This document shows positions 11,902 through 23,501 of a stretch of 64,000 nucleotides of DNA, in pieces. Under the pieces are notes generated by a model that made no database searches, was not told the DNA's origin, and saw nothing but the letters and a program-made list of their open reading frames with translations. Position numbers and translations under genes: made by a program. How positions within the stretch are numbered: position 1 is the first letter of the stretch; every line of letters starts with the position of its first letter. Origin of the DNA: Castanea sativa (taxonomy: Eukaryota; Streptophyta; Magnoliopsida; Fagales; Fagaceae); NCBI RefSeq assembly GCF_040712315.1, contig NC_134015.1, forward strand, positions 48,453,964 to 48,517,963, written 5' to 3'.

Positions 11902-14900
11902 TCTTTGCTTACTATGTCATATTAGCTAATGTTGGGTAACTCTACCAAGAATGCATTTTGCAATTTTTTTTTACTTGTTTACTAAATCTACTTTGCAGTA
12001 GATTCTAAAAATGCGTTCTCTATATCTCATTCTTTTAAGCCAAAATGAGAATACCCAAATCTGAGGATTCTCATTGTACAATAAAAAATATTATGGGACC
12101 CCACCACAATCATTTTTTTCTCCATTTCTTTCTCAGGTTCCTCTTTCCTCTACAACTTTCTTTTGTTTTGCTCCCATTCCTCACTGACCGGCTGTGGCAA
12201 TTTAGGGTTGGCAGTGGTCTTAGGGGGATTTTAGATTGTAGTCAGTCACAGTGGTGGTTTTGGGTTGTAGCAATTCATGAGTCTGGCGAGGTTGATGACA
12301 GCGATGAAGAGTTGGACTTCATGAATTTTTGTTGGTGGTGATTTTGGGTGGGCGGTGAGGCTGATGGCACTGATGTGGAGGTAGATTTCATGAATTTTTT
12401 TATGGTGGTTTTCAGTGGCCAGCAAGGTTGATAAAAACAATGTGGAGGTAGATTTCAGGAATTTGTTGATAGTGGTTTTGGGTAGTAGAGGCGGTTTTGT
12501 GTGGTGATTAGGTCACAGTGCCAGTGATGATGATGGGCTGATGATCCTTTTTTTTTTTTTTTACAATATGTCAAATTCATGGATTTCTGTGAAAAGTTGT
12601 TTGTGCATAGATCTGGAAATAGTAGAGAAATTATAGAAATTATGGAAAACTGTAGAGAAATTAAAGATAATAAATTTTTTTAGAGGACTTTATGGCCTTC
12701 CAGTTACTTGGTATATGTTTTAATTTTTTTTGTACAAAATTATCTGATTAAAAATAAACTAAATTTTTTTATTTGTGCATATTTTATTACAGTTGAATTA
12801 TTTAGAAAATTATTAAATGAATAATATGCTAATAACAAATTATTATTTAATGAGAAAAAAATTCCTTCTTCAGTGAAATAACCAAATGCAATTTTGTTCA
12901 GCATAATAACCTTTAAGTAAGAATTTCAACACAACACCAAATGCTGTTTCTCAGCAAATGTATTTTGGCAAAACGAAGAATTCAAAATCTAAATGCAATA
13001 GGTATCCCAAAGAGGACAACAATCACCCATTATGGTATCACCCATTGGGCTCCAAAAAGAGAAAGACAAGAGACCACAGCCCTCTTGCCACTACAAAATG
13101 CATCAGTAAATGATACATAGTTTCACCACTAAACTTGCACATACAACACCAATCCACTACACTACAGTTTTATGCATCTTAAATTAAAATGTGTTTAACA
13201 AACAATATATTGTTCTGACTAACATACAATCAAATTACTAAGTAAAGGCTAAAACTAATGGCAATAATGTTAACTAGTCGCTTACTCGTGCGATACACAA
13301 GAATAACTACTGAATGAGTTTTAGGAGAAAAAAGTCATTATCTTTTACTTGTAGTAAGCAAAAATGCATGAAATTAAAAATAATAATAATAATAATGATA
13401 TTGAAAGAAACAGCACAAAGTTTTATTAGTCAGGCAAAAGGAATCAATGTTTTTTATTTCTTACTTTTTTGTGAGAAGGAATAAAAGAAAGAATGTTGCG
13501 TCTCTAGTTTAGTTTATGTTATTAGGTATATATAAGATATATTGTAATATATATGCCAAAAGGTCCCTATCGAAAAGTCCTAACCAATTTGACAAAGTTA
13601 CACCTAGTACACTGGATATCAGACATAAGATATCCGTAATTGGTCAGCTAAGTCTTTTTTTGTCTCACCTTTTGATGTTCTCAAAAATTGATCTGCTTGA
13701 GTGAAGTCTTAATGAATCCAAATGAAGAATAATTGGTCCTGTTTCATCTTCCTTGTCTGGGATACATATAATCACCAAGCTCCAATGAAGACTGAATACA
13801 TCAACAACATAAATAAGTCGAAAAATGTGCAATGGTTTTAGCCAAACAAGAAATGGGGTGAGTAGCAGAAAGCATAGCACATTATTATATTTCTCTCATT
13901 CGCAGGTTATGTGGAAAATAACATTAGTAGATGTAGTGAAAAGAGACATGTCAATTATGGAGCCAACTAAGAGTATGACTTCGGATAGAGACTGGTTTGT
14001 GGAGGGTCCTACCCGACCCAAATTTTTAAGACTAAAGGTTTCGTTGTTGTACATGCTAAATGGAAAGTAGCCACTAATATTTGTTTTATGTACAATGCAC
14101 CCAACATCCTAATGGACCCACTGCACTAGTGCCCCCAATCAGGCACTCTTCACCAATTCTTTTTGCCTTTTCCTTTCTTCTAAACCTTGCTCTATTCCTG
14201 AAGCTCCAATACCATCCTACTTATTCCTAAATCATTCTGGTAAACCATTTTTTTTTTATAATGTAAGGAACCTTTCTAAAGAAGAGCCCTTTGGCCTTGC
14301 CTCTAGCCAGGAAAACCTACCCACAACTAACCCCACCTGTCAGATTCTGTTGCTGAGTAATCCAGGGGCATTCCCCCCAACAGGCTAAGCTGATATACCA
14401 TTTTAAGATGATAAAAGACAATTTCCAGTTTGTAATACACTCCATTCTTGAGCATTACATCTCATATTTAGTTCAGTTCCAATTTATTTTGGTATTCATC
14501 CAGGTTCCTAAGTCAGGCATATCAGAACAGCCTCATTTTAGTTAAACAACGCAGACTTCATCTAAGCCCAGGCATTTTTACAGCCTGGTACCAACTATAT
14601 AGTCTGTATTGATCAGCAAGCAACAATGAAAGGGGATGATTGTTGGACAGGAAACTTAATTAAATATTATGCAGAGCCTCATGTTGACATTCCCAACATA
14701 AGAAGGTGAGAGTAGTTTGCTTGCATGATCATGGAATGTACCTGTTTTCAATAAGCAGCAATAATAATATTGCCAGGAGTGAGATCTTAGCTCAAACTTT
14801 TTTGATAAGCATGTTTTATCCCCAAGGGGAGAGGGAAGGGGAGAGAAAACAGCTCAAATGTCTCTATTGTATAATTTTTACCTTCTTTTTTTAATAAAAA

Positions 14901-15933
14901 AAAAAATTAGTAAGAGAATAAAAAGAAAGGGAACACTTAGGTAGACAGGGTGGCTACAGACCACAAGCTGTACCATTCTGGTCATGATAACAATAACTTA
15001 GGAATTGCAATAACCAAAAGGATGCTTGCTGGAACCAAAGAATTTCCAGTCAATCTCATTTGTGAATAGCAAATGATCTTTCTTAAAAAAAGACTGAACT
15101 CCAAATAAATATGTCAAGGCATTGAAATGTTACTCTGACCATTTTTACCATCTTACACATATGGAACTCCAAATGAATTAAAAAAGACTTAACTCTTCAT
15201 GTATCGGAATAAGTACATATGCCTTCTGAAATATATTGACACCCTTCCACCACCTTCTGAACTTGGCAAAATAAGTATCCTTATCACTTCCCTACATATT
15301 ACAAGGGAATACAAGTTAGAGATAAATTGGGCCAAGACAAAAAAACGCAACACAATATCAAATGCAAATATCAAAACTTATCTGAGATACATCATTAATG
15401 TTTTTTTTATAGGTAACATACATCGGTAATGTTGTTCCCACATAAACTGATAAATGCACTATGCATAATTTTTTTTTATAAGAAAACGCACTATGTATAA
15501 TCACCACCGCCCACCCCCCCCCCCCAAAAAAAAAAAAAAAAAAGAGAACTGGTTTCCATATGCAGCTGAGTTACCTCAGTTTTAAAACTTACAAAGCCAC
15601 CATCAAAATGCTCTATTCATAATCAAATCAAAAACAAATCAAACTGTGCTAATAAGTAGCTTAACAAGTAACAACCAAGATCAGCATTTGCAACCCCCAA
15701 CTGTAAAAATGACTACAGCATTAGCAGCTGGAAACATTGACTTAAAGAAAATTAAGAAACCGAGAGAAATAACTACCTTGTATGATACAGCCTCTTTAAG
15801 CTTGTTGTAAAAATATGTGTTGAAAAAATGATAATCACACATTGCTCTATTTGTAGGAGATGCTTGTAGCTGAATATATCTAGCAAAATGAACCAGCAAG
15901 TGATTAAAATATAGAAACTTAAAAGAAAATTTC

Positions 15934-15968
<35 letters not shown>

Positions 15969-18900
15969 CGCGCGCGCGAATCTAATTGAGGGAAAAAACA
16001 AGAGAATAACGACAAGAAGAAGGCATGTTAGACAGTGCAACTGAAGAGGACTCTTGCAAGTTAAACTTGAGAATTAGCAAGGGCAACGTAAATATTGTGA
16101 TTCCACTTAGTTAATACTTAATACATGTGTATGCCTGGGTGTGCATGTGTGCAAATATATATGCCTCCAGATTACTAAGCCAAAGGCTTTTTTTTTTTTG
16201 ATAGGTAATAACAGCTTTATTGATAATAAAAGCACAATGAATTTACGATAGTAAACTCATTGCACTGAAAAGAATACAAACCAATCAAAAAGAGAGACTA
16301 ACAGAATTAAGAAAATCAAACAAAGAATGACAATGCGTAAACCCCCAAATTCAGGACCACTCAAATAATGTCCTAAGTAGCAAAGACTTCACACAGTCAA
16401 CAAGTCTCTCAGTTTCCTCAAAATTACGGGCATTACGTTCCTTCCAAATTAGCCACATAAGACATGCTAGAACCATATTCCACACTTTTGAAGAGTGACT
16501 CCCCAACCAATTCCACCATGCAGTAAGAAGAGAAACAACATTCTTCGGCATCACACATTGAACCCCAAATAAACGAAGGACTTCACTCCACAAGGTATAA
16601 GCATACATATAATGGATCAATAAATGATCCACAGTTTCCTCTTCACATCGACAAAGGCAACACCAATTCACAAGAGGTAACTTCCTCTTAACAAGGTTGT
16701 CTATAGTAAGAAGCCCACCCCTAGCAGCTGTCCATAAGAAGAAAGCCACCCTTTTAGGTACCTTAACACACCAAATGCTCTTCCAAGGAAAAGACACCAA
16801 CGGGGCTACTAGCAATGAAGTATAGAAAGAGCGCACATCAAAGACACCACTACGATTCAATTGTCATATCATGGTATCATCCCCCCCCCCCTAGGTAGCT
16901 TGGGGGAGATGTACGCAAAGAAATCATAAAAGATCCCTGTCTCCCAATCTTGAAAAGCACGACAGAACCGGAAGTTCCAGCTTCTACCACCCCCATTTGG
17001 AGCATAATCAACCATTTCATAAATCATAGCTTCCTTGTCCACAGCAATATCAAACAGTGCCGGATATAAATCTTTCAAGGCAGTGGGGCTACTCCAAGGG
17101 TCATGCCAGAATCTGATACGAAAACCCTAACCCGCCACATATAACACATGACCAAAGAAACTCTCAGCCCCCTTCCTAATGTTCTTCCACAAACCACAAC
17201 CATGCGTCCCTCTAACAACTCTAGTACACCATCCCCCTCTAGTCTCCCCATATTTGGAAGCTATAACCTGCCTCCATAAACGTGTGTACTCCTTCCTAAA
17301 CCACCAGAGCCACTTTCCAAGCAAAGCTTGGTTAAACAACCCAATTTTCCGGATCCCCAAGCCAAAGGCATTATCATTATCAAATCCAATGCATGGTCTA
17401 TCCTATTTACCAAAAATTGTGTCTTGTGTTCATCTTTTTTGTTTTGTGTTTCTCACAATAATAGAAGAACCAGAATCCAGGTTTTAGAAGCTACAACAAC
17501 CTTACTCAAAACTGTAATAAAGATAACGTAAACTGAATCTCCAACACACCCAAAAGTGTTCACACATTAACGCACTAGACAAAGCTTAGTCTTCCAACTC
17601 TATCACTCACAAAAACAAAAACAAACACCCGGAAAAAAAAGGCGCAAAGGAGACTACATCGCCACTCTATTTATAGGAACTATCATACACAACTACTTTT
17701 CCCATCAATGTGGGACAAACTCTCTTAATAGGAACTAGTGCATATTTTTATTATTATTTTGACCGAGGTAGAATTCCAAAACTAATTGAGTTCATGGACT
17801 CGACTTAATTAGTCTCCACCTCCAGTCCAACATTGGATTTCAAAACCAACAGAAAGGCCTCTAAACTTATCCCAAATGGACTGAACTTAACGTCTATTAT
17901 ATTCTAAACTAGCCAAATAACCATGCTATGTATTGCTTAAATTAATCCCCAAGAAAAATGTATTTTATTTAGTATATTAAAAAATGTATATATAATATTA
18001 TTGAAATTTTTTTAAAAAGCAAAAAAGAAATTTTCATTAGTTGATGAAATTACACCATGTCAAAATTAAAATTCAACATCAGTGGACCAACAGAATTCAA
18101 CTAAGATCATTCCAAAGCATCATTTAGAAAACTGAGGACCCATTCACATTTTTGTCCTTTTTTTTAAATTATCAACCATGATAAAAGAAGATCAAAAAGA
18201 AAATGATAATAAAAATAAAAAAAAGGAAAAGCTGCATAAGAGACACTGCAGAAAACATTGAATACCTTCAGGCAAACAATATCTAAAAAACTGAGAAACA
18301 AATTATAAACAAATGTCAAAGATCAAGTTCATTAAATGGAAATCGCTATAAAAGAAGATAAACAAAGTAAAAGTTCCCATTCAACCATCCAAGACTTGCT
18401 GGAAGAACAATAGCACAACTTGAAGTATGATGCTGGAACAGTGCAATACAAGGTATGATACTGACAGATAGGGCAACACTACTGCCATAGGTATTATTCA
18501 TGTATATTTCCAATTATTGCAACAATCGAAATACACGAACCGGATGTAAAAATTCATAATAGTTGACGTCAAATAGCCTTCAGGAGCAAGGCAGTTTATG
18601 TCCACGTAACAAATTTCAATAGATTCTGGATCATCCCTGGCCAACAAAACATGATGAAGTATATAATGCACAAATTCTAAATAAACAGAAGTAAAAGGAA
18701 AAAACAGTCTGCATCATTTATAAGGAAAGTTATCAGTGTACCTCGAGGGGTAGGTGATCTTTGCATCTTTCATGCTGAAAAGAGGGGAATCAAATTACAT
18801 TTGACCTCATTAAGTATTAGCTAAAGCTAATGCAGCTAAGAGTAACAACCAATATTGGAAGTCTTATTTACCATTCAGCAAGTTTGTCCACTCGCTCTGT

Positions 18901-21900
18901 AATCTCTAGACTCTCAGATTCATCCTCATCTATTAGACTTTGAGATTCATCCTCATCTATGAGAACAACGGTTTGCTCCTGAATCAATAATTTTGCCATT
19001 AATTGTATCAGTAAAAGAAGATAAAGGACCGAAAAGGTTGAAAAAAATATAAATCATATGGTATATTGTAAATGAGGAATCTTCATTGGTTAACATACTT
19101 ATAGTAGTTTTGTTTATGGCCAAAGAAACAAAAACAGCTGTTCTGTTCCCATTCTTCTAAAGCCCTTTTCAATTTTCAAGAAAAGGATATATGAAAGTAA
19201 CATCATGAACCATGACAATAGTTTCAAGGTTGGTGACAAAACGGCTAAACATTTTTTTGACAAAACGGCTAAACATAAAATGCAAAAACAACAAAGAAGG
19301 TGTACCTTCTTATGCCTCGAACCATTTGGATGGACTTGAAAAGCATCCTTTCTATCAGAAAAGGAGAAGTATCAAAATTGAATACAAAATACAACAAACT
19401 CATTTTTTCAAGCCATTCATGATGCACACAAAATAAGACTAGTTAGAATTTTGATACTCAGAGAGCAAAAAGAGTTTAGAAATATGTTCTTGTTAGAATA
19501 ATGGTTAAATAATAAATTCATCATCTCTATCAACGTTAACTTTTGAAACAATTGGTAATTTATCTTGGTATCAGAATAGGTGGTCCTAAGTTTTTGAAAT
19601 TTGTCTCCACTATACCTCACATTTAAAAATCTCACACATTGGGTCCACTTTTTTTTTTTTTTGGATAGGCACAACTTTTTGGGGTTAGCTTTGGCTAGGA
19701 AAGTTATGGATCAATATGCGTTGTTTTCATAAGTTTCTAGCCACATGTCTAGTCAAATTTTCTAAATTAGATGCCATAGTCCTGTTGAAATAGGAACCAG
19801 TCTAAAAGACTAGAAAGAGCAAATGTACTTGAGCAAATTCAGGCATCTATCAATGGAATTTAGAGTATATTCATCTATTGAAGGCGAAATCATCTACTCT
19901 CTTTCCTTCTCTCTCTCTCTCCTTTATTTCTAGTCTTCTTCTTCTTCAATTCACCATTACTGTTCACAGATATTGTTTAAAGCCCCTAACTGCCAAGTTT
20001 CAATCTCTTACAGCCTGTTTTAAATTTAAACCAAACCCTCTTTCTTGCACCTTCATAAACCCTAAAAACCTAGTTCTACACACTTTTTCCATTGAATTCA
20101 CTCCTTAAACCCCTAACTCAACATCTTATTTTGTTGCAGCCAAAAAATTATTTTAAAGCTCAAACCCCTTTTGCCTTAAAAGTTCTTTGGATCCTATCAA
20201 TCTAAAACCCCAAAACTCATTATCTTAATCATGAATCCTAAAATCATATTCCTAAACTTATCTATCTAATTTATTTCCTACATGCAGCTCCTGGCCCCTC
20301 CACTTAAGAATCCAAGGGTGACCTTTGGATGTTGTCGTGATGCTTTGTACAAAGGTTGCCGGAGTCTAGGTTTATTGATGGATTTAGTCTGTGAAGGTCC
20401 CTCAAACTCAACCAATATCAACATGTTGTGACCAATAAGGCTTATTATTCCTGAGTGTAGGTTTTGTGATTAATGCCATCATAGGTCAATTCAGTCAAGT
20501 AAAGGATATTCAAAGACTTCAAAGGCCTTGTTGGGCAGGAATTGTGATTTGAAACTTAAAAAATTATAATAAATAAACAAACACTCAATCCAAAACAATA
20601 GAATGGTAGTTGTGATTGGTATGGCCACTAGGTAAATAGCGAAAAAATAGACAATTCTTTTCTCTCTTTTTTTTGTGGAGGGAGGGGGGCAGGGGGGGGC
20701 GCTGGTTTTGGACAAAAAATATCTCTTAGACCATCCACTCCCAGATAATTCCTCTTGCCCCTACCCTTTCCAACCACAAAACTGCCAATAGGAATGGCCA
20801 GTACACAAGCAGTGGCACTACATTGACTTTACAAGGAAAAGAAAAAAGAAAGAACAAGGAGAAAACCAGTGAAAGACAAAAATAAAATGAAATACAGCTG
20901 ACAACGAGATATTAAGGATACATGTACATTGATTATCCATTAAAATATTGTCAAGTTATACTGTCTAAAGCTTTTCCATGAAAAATTCCTTCCAGGCAAT
21001 TTTGGGGGTATTTCCAATATTTGAGTAGACTTTAGATGTCCTATTCTCTTTATTGGAATTTCCTCCATGTAGCCATCATAATAAAATTGCAGTGATCCCA
21101 TGTACATGGCCCTAGTTTTGGGGAACCACATAAATCTGGGTGTTTGTGTGTGCATCAATCTTTTCTGCCCTTTCTTTTCTGTTGTTTGCATCACATAGAT
21201 ATGGGCTATATTTCATATTTCCTATTAAAGCTTATGCTAATAACCACAGGAAAAGTTAATCGAATTTCAATACTATCTTCTATGGCCAATTTTACACCAC
21301 TTTGACAAACTCAAACTGAATAACTAAATATATATGCCATCGTTTCAATACTCCAATCTACTAATCCTATACTGCCATATCACTCTTACCTAGTCATCCC
21401 TATGTATATAATGAAATTAGTACCTATATCTCAAAACCAGATACAATGGGAACACACATATGGTGTGTGAGTTCAGTTACATGTACACAACCTTTAAATT
21501 CAATGGCAGCCACACAACCTTCAATCTGCAAAAAACTCCATGAGCTCTTGTACAAGTAAAAAGGTGGAAATTAATCAAATTTAGAGAGAGAGAAACCCAG
21601 CAAAAGGGAAACATGCTTACTTCTTGGCGAAGCTGCTGGACCAATGTTCTCCATTCTGGTGAAGAGAATAAGAAGGAGAAGCTCTACGTTTCTTATTAGC
21701 ATTCAAGAGAGCATGTTTTGAAAGTTTGTTGTGACGTTGAGAAGACCATTGTTTTGATGATGATCGACCTCTATGTCTTCTACTTTGTGATAACTCTTCC
21801 TTACTTGTCATTTTCCGGCGGTCACAATGACTCAAAATTGATAACTCTTCCTTAAATGCTTCAGTTGCCCCACAATTTATCTGCTTTAAAATTAAAAAAA

Positions 21901-23501
21901 GTTGAAAGGTAAGTATATTGTTCACTTAGAGGACTATTCTTCAGATCAAAACTCTCTTTTCATACTATACGGGATTGGAATGTTTCTCTTAAACTTCTTC
22001 CGTGCCCTAATTTATTAGATATGAGCATTGTGATTTGAAAGATTGATTGTACTGCACCCCGAGTACACCCCAGGTGTACACAGGTGTTTCCTTTTTATCA
22101 ATATACTTTCATTACTTATCAAAAAAATAGTAAGGCACCATACATTTTCTTCCATCTTTTGACATAAACGAGAAGCAAATGTGGACCCTGAATTGGCTTG
22201 AGATGATGTGGACTCTTCCCTAAAGCCATTAGAAACACCTACAGACAACATTAGATCTGTTAACCACGTGTCTTCAAAACAAATATCTTGAATTATAGAA
22301 CTGCAGCCTGTTTTAACACATTGTTCATACTTGAAGTATGAGATATCCTAAGTGTAACATTAACCATTAGCACAATTGAAAACTTCTAAAAAAAACATTT
22401 TTTTTAGTTTTGATAAAACTAACAGCTGAACCCTTGACATCCATCACATGTCATGCCTCCATTGCCATCCCCATTGTTCATATGTAACACTATAAAATAT
22501 ACTGTTCCATAATGGCTTGAGCATTAGATAATATTAATCGACCAACCCCGCTTGTGTCAATGCTTAGTGACATATATTTTACCTACTGAATGCTCTATTG
22601 GTAATCAAGAAAGGTACATGATGAGAGCAGAGTAAGTAGAACCTCACCAACAGTACCTAAGCTCCTTGATTGTGTGGGCTTCTCACATCCATCACCTTCC
22701 TGCTTAAACACAAAGCACAAGTAATCACTGACAGACAGTTCAAAACTTCAAATCACTCACTAACTAAATGACAGCACACAAAACAATCAATCTCATTTTT
22801 TTTTTAGATTGTAAAGAGCATCACTTTTTGTGTGGACTAATTTGCACACTTTAGTGTACAGTTAGTAATTTCTTTCCCCAATAAAAAAAAGTTAACACTC
22901 TAGAAGACGAGCATTAAACTGCTTAGCCTGTTAGGGATAATCCTCTGGGGTTAGTGGTGGGTCAGTTGGCCGTAGGTTTTACTTACTAAAAAGCGAGTCC
23001 TTTTAGAAAGATTCTTACTTTATTATTAATAAAAAAATATTTTTAAAGTGAATTTAATTTTGCTATGTTGTTGCAATTCCTAATTGAGTTTGAGAGAGAA
23101 AAAACAAAAATTGAGAGATATAGTAAATTTTATTGAGGGAGGGGACATACATAGGCATAGGAGGAATTGAGTTTTTGGGGTCGAGCGAGTTTCCTGCGCT
23201 CCCTCTCGTCCTCCAATCGCTTGAGAGTGAGGCGTAACTTCTCCCCTTTGTCAGGCATTCTGGGACCCATGGTCTCGCAAGTGCGCCGCTTTCTCTCTAT
23301 CTGCTCTTCTAGCATCCGATCGCCCCATTTCTCGAAGTCTTCGTGCCGCTCGTCACCACTGCCCATTGTGGTGGCGGTGGTGGTTGTGGTGGACGACTTC
23401 ACGATCAGTTCCGGCGGTGCGTCGTCGTTTTGGCTAGAATTGGGTAGAAGCTTTTCCCAATCAAGCTCTAGAGGTCTTTTCTTTGCTCTGTCTTCTTCCA
23501 T
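8835..23501 (-). CDS. ULP1D: SUMO-specific cysteine protease, ULP1D/OTS1 type (C48 family)
   Basis: Fourteen exons on - rebuild 585 residues, the size of Arabidopsis OTS1 (584): 23501-23151, 22699-22657, 22256-22144, 21880-21621, 21525-21492 (34-bp microexon, tentative), 18978-18872, 18774-18742, 18636-18541, 15879-15777, 15291-15194, 13791-13669, 11258-11144, 9216-9109, 9008-8835. The N-terminus keeps the family block PDKGEKLRLTLKRLEDE; an acidic VVLIDEDES stretch precedes the protease domain. Catalytic residues are visible: H415 in LHWSLV, D438 in LHLDSL, Q496 and C502 in VPQQKNDSDCG. The tail WFKPEEASGLRVKIR is conserved. It should remove SUMO from nuclear targets and process SUMO precursors; the Arabidopsis pair OTS1/OTS2 affects salt tolerance and growth. 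Introns of 1.4-2.7 kb contain LINE copies. The + side of exon 1 continues into a GA-rich 5' leader. Confidence 0.94.
10014..10500 (-). mobile_element. Degenerate LINE 3' end in SUMO protease intron
   Basis: On + a poly-T-like tract (TTATTTTTTTATGATAA) is followed by TAATAAGTTTTATTGATA, then ACACAAAGTGTACAAGGGG and a block about cases of CACC and CACATTAAGC. Read on -, this is the 3' end of an L1-like LINE (a UTR ending near TTACCTATC plus A-tail), like those at 16188-17358, 57316-57640 and 58131-58310. It is decayed and 5' truncated; no target duplication is visible. It sits in the intron 9217-11143. Confidence 0.6.
11863..11900. repeat. (TG)n microsatellite
   Basis: About 19 uninterrupted TG units preceded by ATATATGTATACATGTACA, so the whole run alternates purine and pyrimidine. 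It lies in an intron of the SUMO protease. Confidence 0.95.
12000..12560. repeat. Non-autonomous transposon-like segment with GTGG-rich interior
   Basis: CAGTAGATTCTAAAAATGCG and TATTATGGGACCCCACCAC at the left, a CTCC/TTTC-rich strip, then repeated GGTGGTTTTGGGT, GAGGTTGATG and AGATTTCATGAATTT blocks, ending in poly-T at 12549-12562. The interior shows three degenerate copies of a roughly 60-70 bp unit (around 12295, 12370, 12435), each with GGAGGTAGATTTCA or a relative. It resembles the repeat at 1-772 and the interior of 27032-28368. It lies in a SUMO protease intron and carries no believable gene. Confidence 0.4.
12838..12999 (-). repeat. Dispersed repeat, inverted relative to 30971-31134
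   Basis: About 162 bp whose reverse complement matches 30971-31134 almost continuously: the shared blocks include CATTTGCTGAGAAA, GCATTTGGTGTTGTGTTGAA, TATTATGCTGAA and TTTTCTCATTAAATAATA. Identity is around 90 percent by eye. The source element is not identified; the extent suggests a conserved end of a larger repeat. Confidence 0.8.
13020..13166 (-). mobile_element. LINE fragment (zf-RVT region)
   Basis: The stretch AAATGATACATAGTTTCACC followed by ACACCAATCCACTACACTAC aligns with the LINE copy at about 16610-16675 (AAATGATCCACAGTTTCC, GGCAACACCAATTCACAAG). It is therefore a small, more diverged piece of the same kind of LINE ORF2 3' region, on - within a SUMO protease intron. Confidence 0.5.
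15401..15417 (-). mobile_element. 17-bp micro-insertion of a LINE 3' end with 14-bp TSD
   Basis: The insert reads T8 then ATAGGTAAC, that is GTTACCTAT plus an A tail on -, the terminal motif of local LINEs. It is flanked by ATACATCATTAATG (15387-15400) and ATACATCGGTAATG (15418-15431), a 14-bp duplication with two mismatches. It lies in intron 15292-15776 of the SUMO protease. Confidence 0.7.
15470..15487 (-). mobile_element. 18-bp micro-insertion of a LINE-like 3' end with 14-bp TSD
   Basis: The insert T8 then ATAAGAAAAC reads GTTTTCTTATAAAAAAAA on -. It is flanked by GCACTATGCATAAT (15456-15469) and GCACTATGTATAAT (15488-15501), a 14-bp duplication with one mismatch. It is in the same intron as 15401-15417, 52 bp further along. 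Confidence 0.65.
15514..15543. repeat. C12-A18 homopolymer junction
   Basis: Twelve C followed directly by eighteen A. The same arrangement occurs inverted at 49756-49790 (T21-G14) and at 63943-63964 (C14-A8). It is in a SUMO protease intron. Confidence 0.95.
15934..15978. repeat. Compound (TA)n-(TG)n-(CG)n alternating tract
   Basis: About 45 bp of uninterrupted alternating purine-pyrimidine sequence passing from TA to TG to CG repeats. It lies 55 bp from the end of SUMO protease exon 15879-15777, in the adjoining intron. Confidence 0.95.
16188..17358 (-). mobile_element. 5'-truncated L1-like LINE with 11-bp TSD
   Basis: A 1171-bp insertion on - bounded by AAGCCAAAGGC on both sides (16177-16187 and 17359-17369), with its A tail seen as T12 at 16188-16199 followed by GATAGGTAATAAC. 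It retains only the 3' part of ORF2: from 17358, RKIGLFNQALLGKWLWW, then after a frame break the zf-RVT region (16860-16351) with W...KVPKRVAFFLW, CLCRCEEETVDHLL and LIWKERNARNF. C11 at 16881-16891 sits exactly at a frame break. It has no endonuclease or reverse transcriptase core and cannot move. It lies in the 2.7-kb SUMO protease intron 15880-18540. Confidence 0.92.
16351..17360 (-). pseudogene. LINE ORF2 3' remnant with zf-RVT domain
   Basis: Three frame-broken pieces (17360-17127, 17078-16869, 16860-16351) encode the C-terminal part of a plant LINE reverse transcriptase polyprotein. The last piece keeps the Cys/His cluster CLCRCEEETVDHLLIH typical of zf-RVT. Frames change near 17100 and at the C11 run, so this is a dead copy. 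Confidence 0.88.
17540..17930 (-). mobile_element. Possible solo LTR fragment
   Basis: On - the segment contains CCCACATTGATGGGAAAAG, then TTCCTATAAATAGAGTGG, a strong TATA-like promoter arrangement seen in plant Copia LTRs, preceded by ATGTTGGACTGGAGG. I cannot define TG/CA ends or a target duplication, and no internal domain is present, so the call is tentative. Confidence 0.3.
20676..20702 (+). other. G-rich tract with quadruplex potential
   Basis: GTGGAGGGAGGGGGGCAGGG followed by GGGGGCGC gives several G runs of three or more within 27 bp, on the strand opposite to the SUMO protease transcript. It lies in the intron 18979-21491. Confidence 0.55.
22040..22128 (+). mobile_element. LINE/SINE 3' tail, + orientation
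   Basis: GAGTACACCCCAGGTGTACA, then TATCAATATACTTTCATTAC and TTATCAAAAAAA, the usual 3' end of local L1-like elements (TTACTTATC plus A tail), here on +. It follows SUMO protease exon 22256-22144 in the intron. No body or target duplication is visible. Confidence 0.45.

Noticed and set aside
15681..16040. 119-codon frame on - including (HT)n
   Set aside because: Only its middle part, 15879-15777, is a real SUMO protease exon; the rest is intron and microsatellite.
20940..21194. 84-codon frame on - in a SUMO protease intron
   Set aside because: No family recognised and no splice sites linking it to the gene; left as intron.
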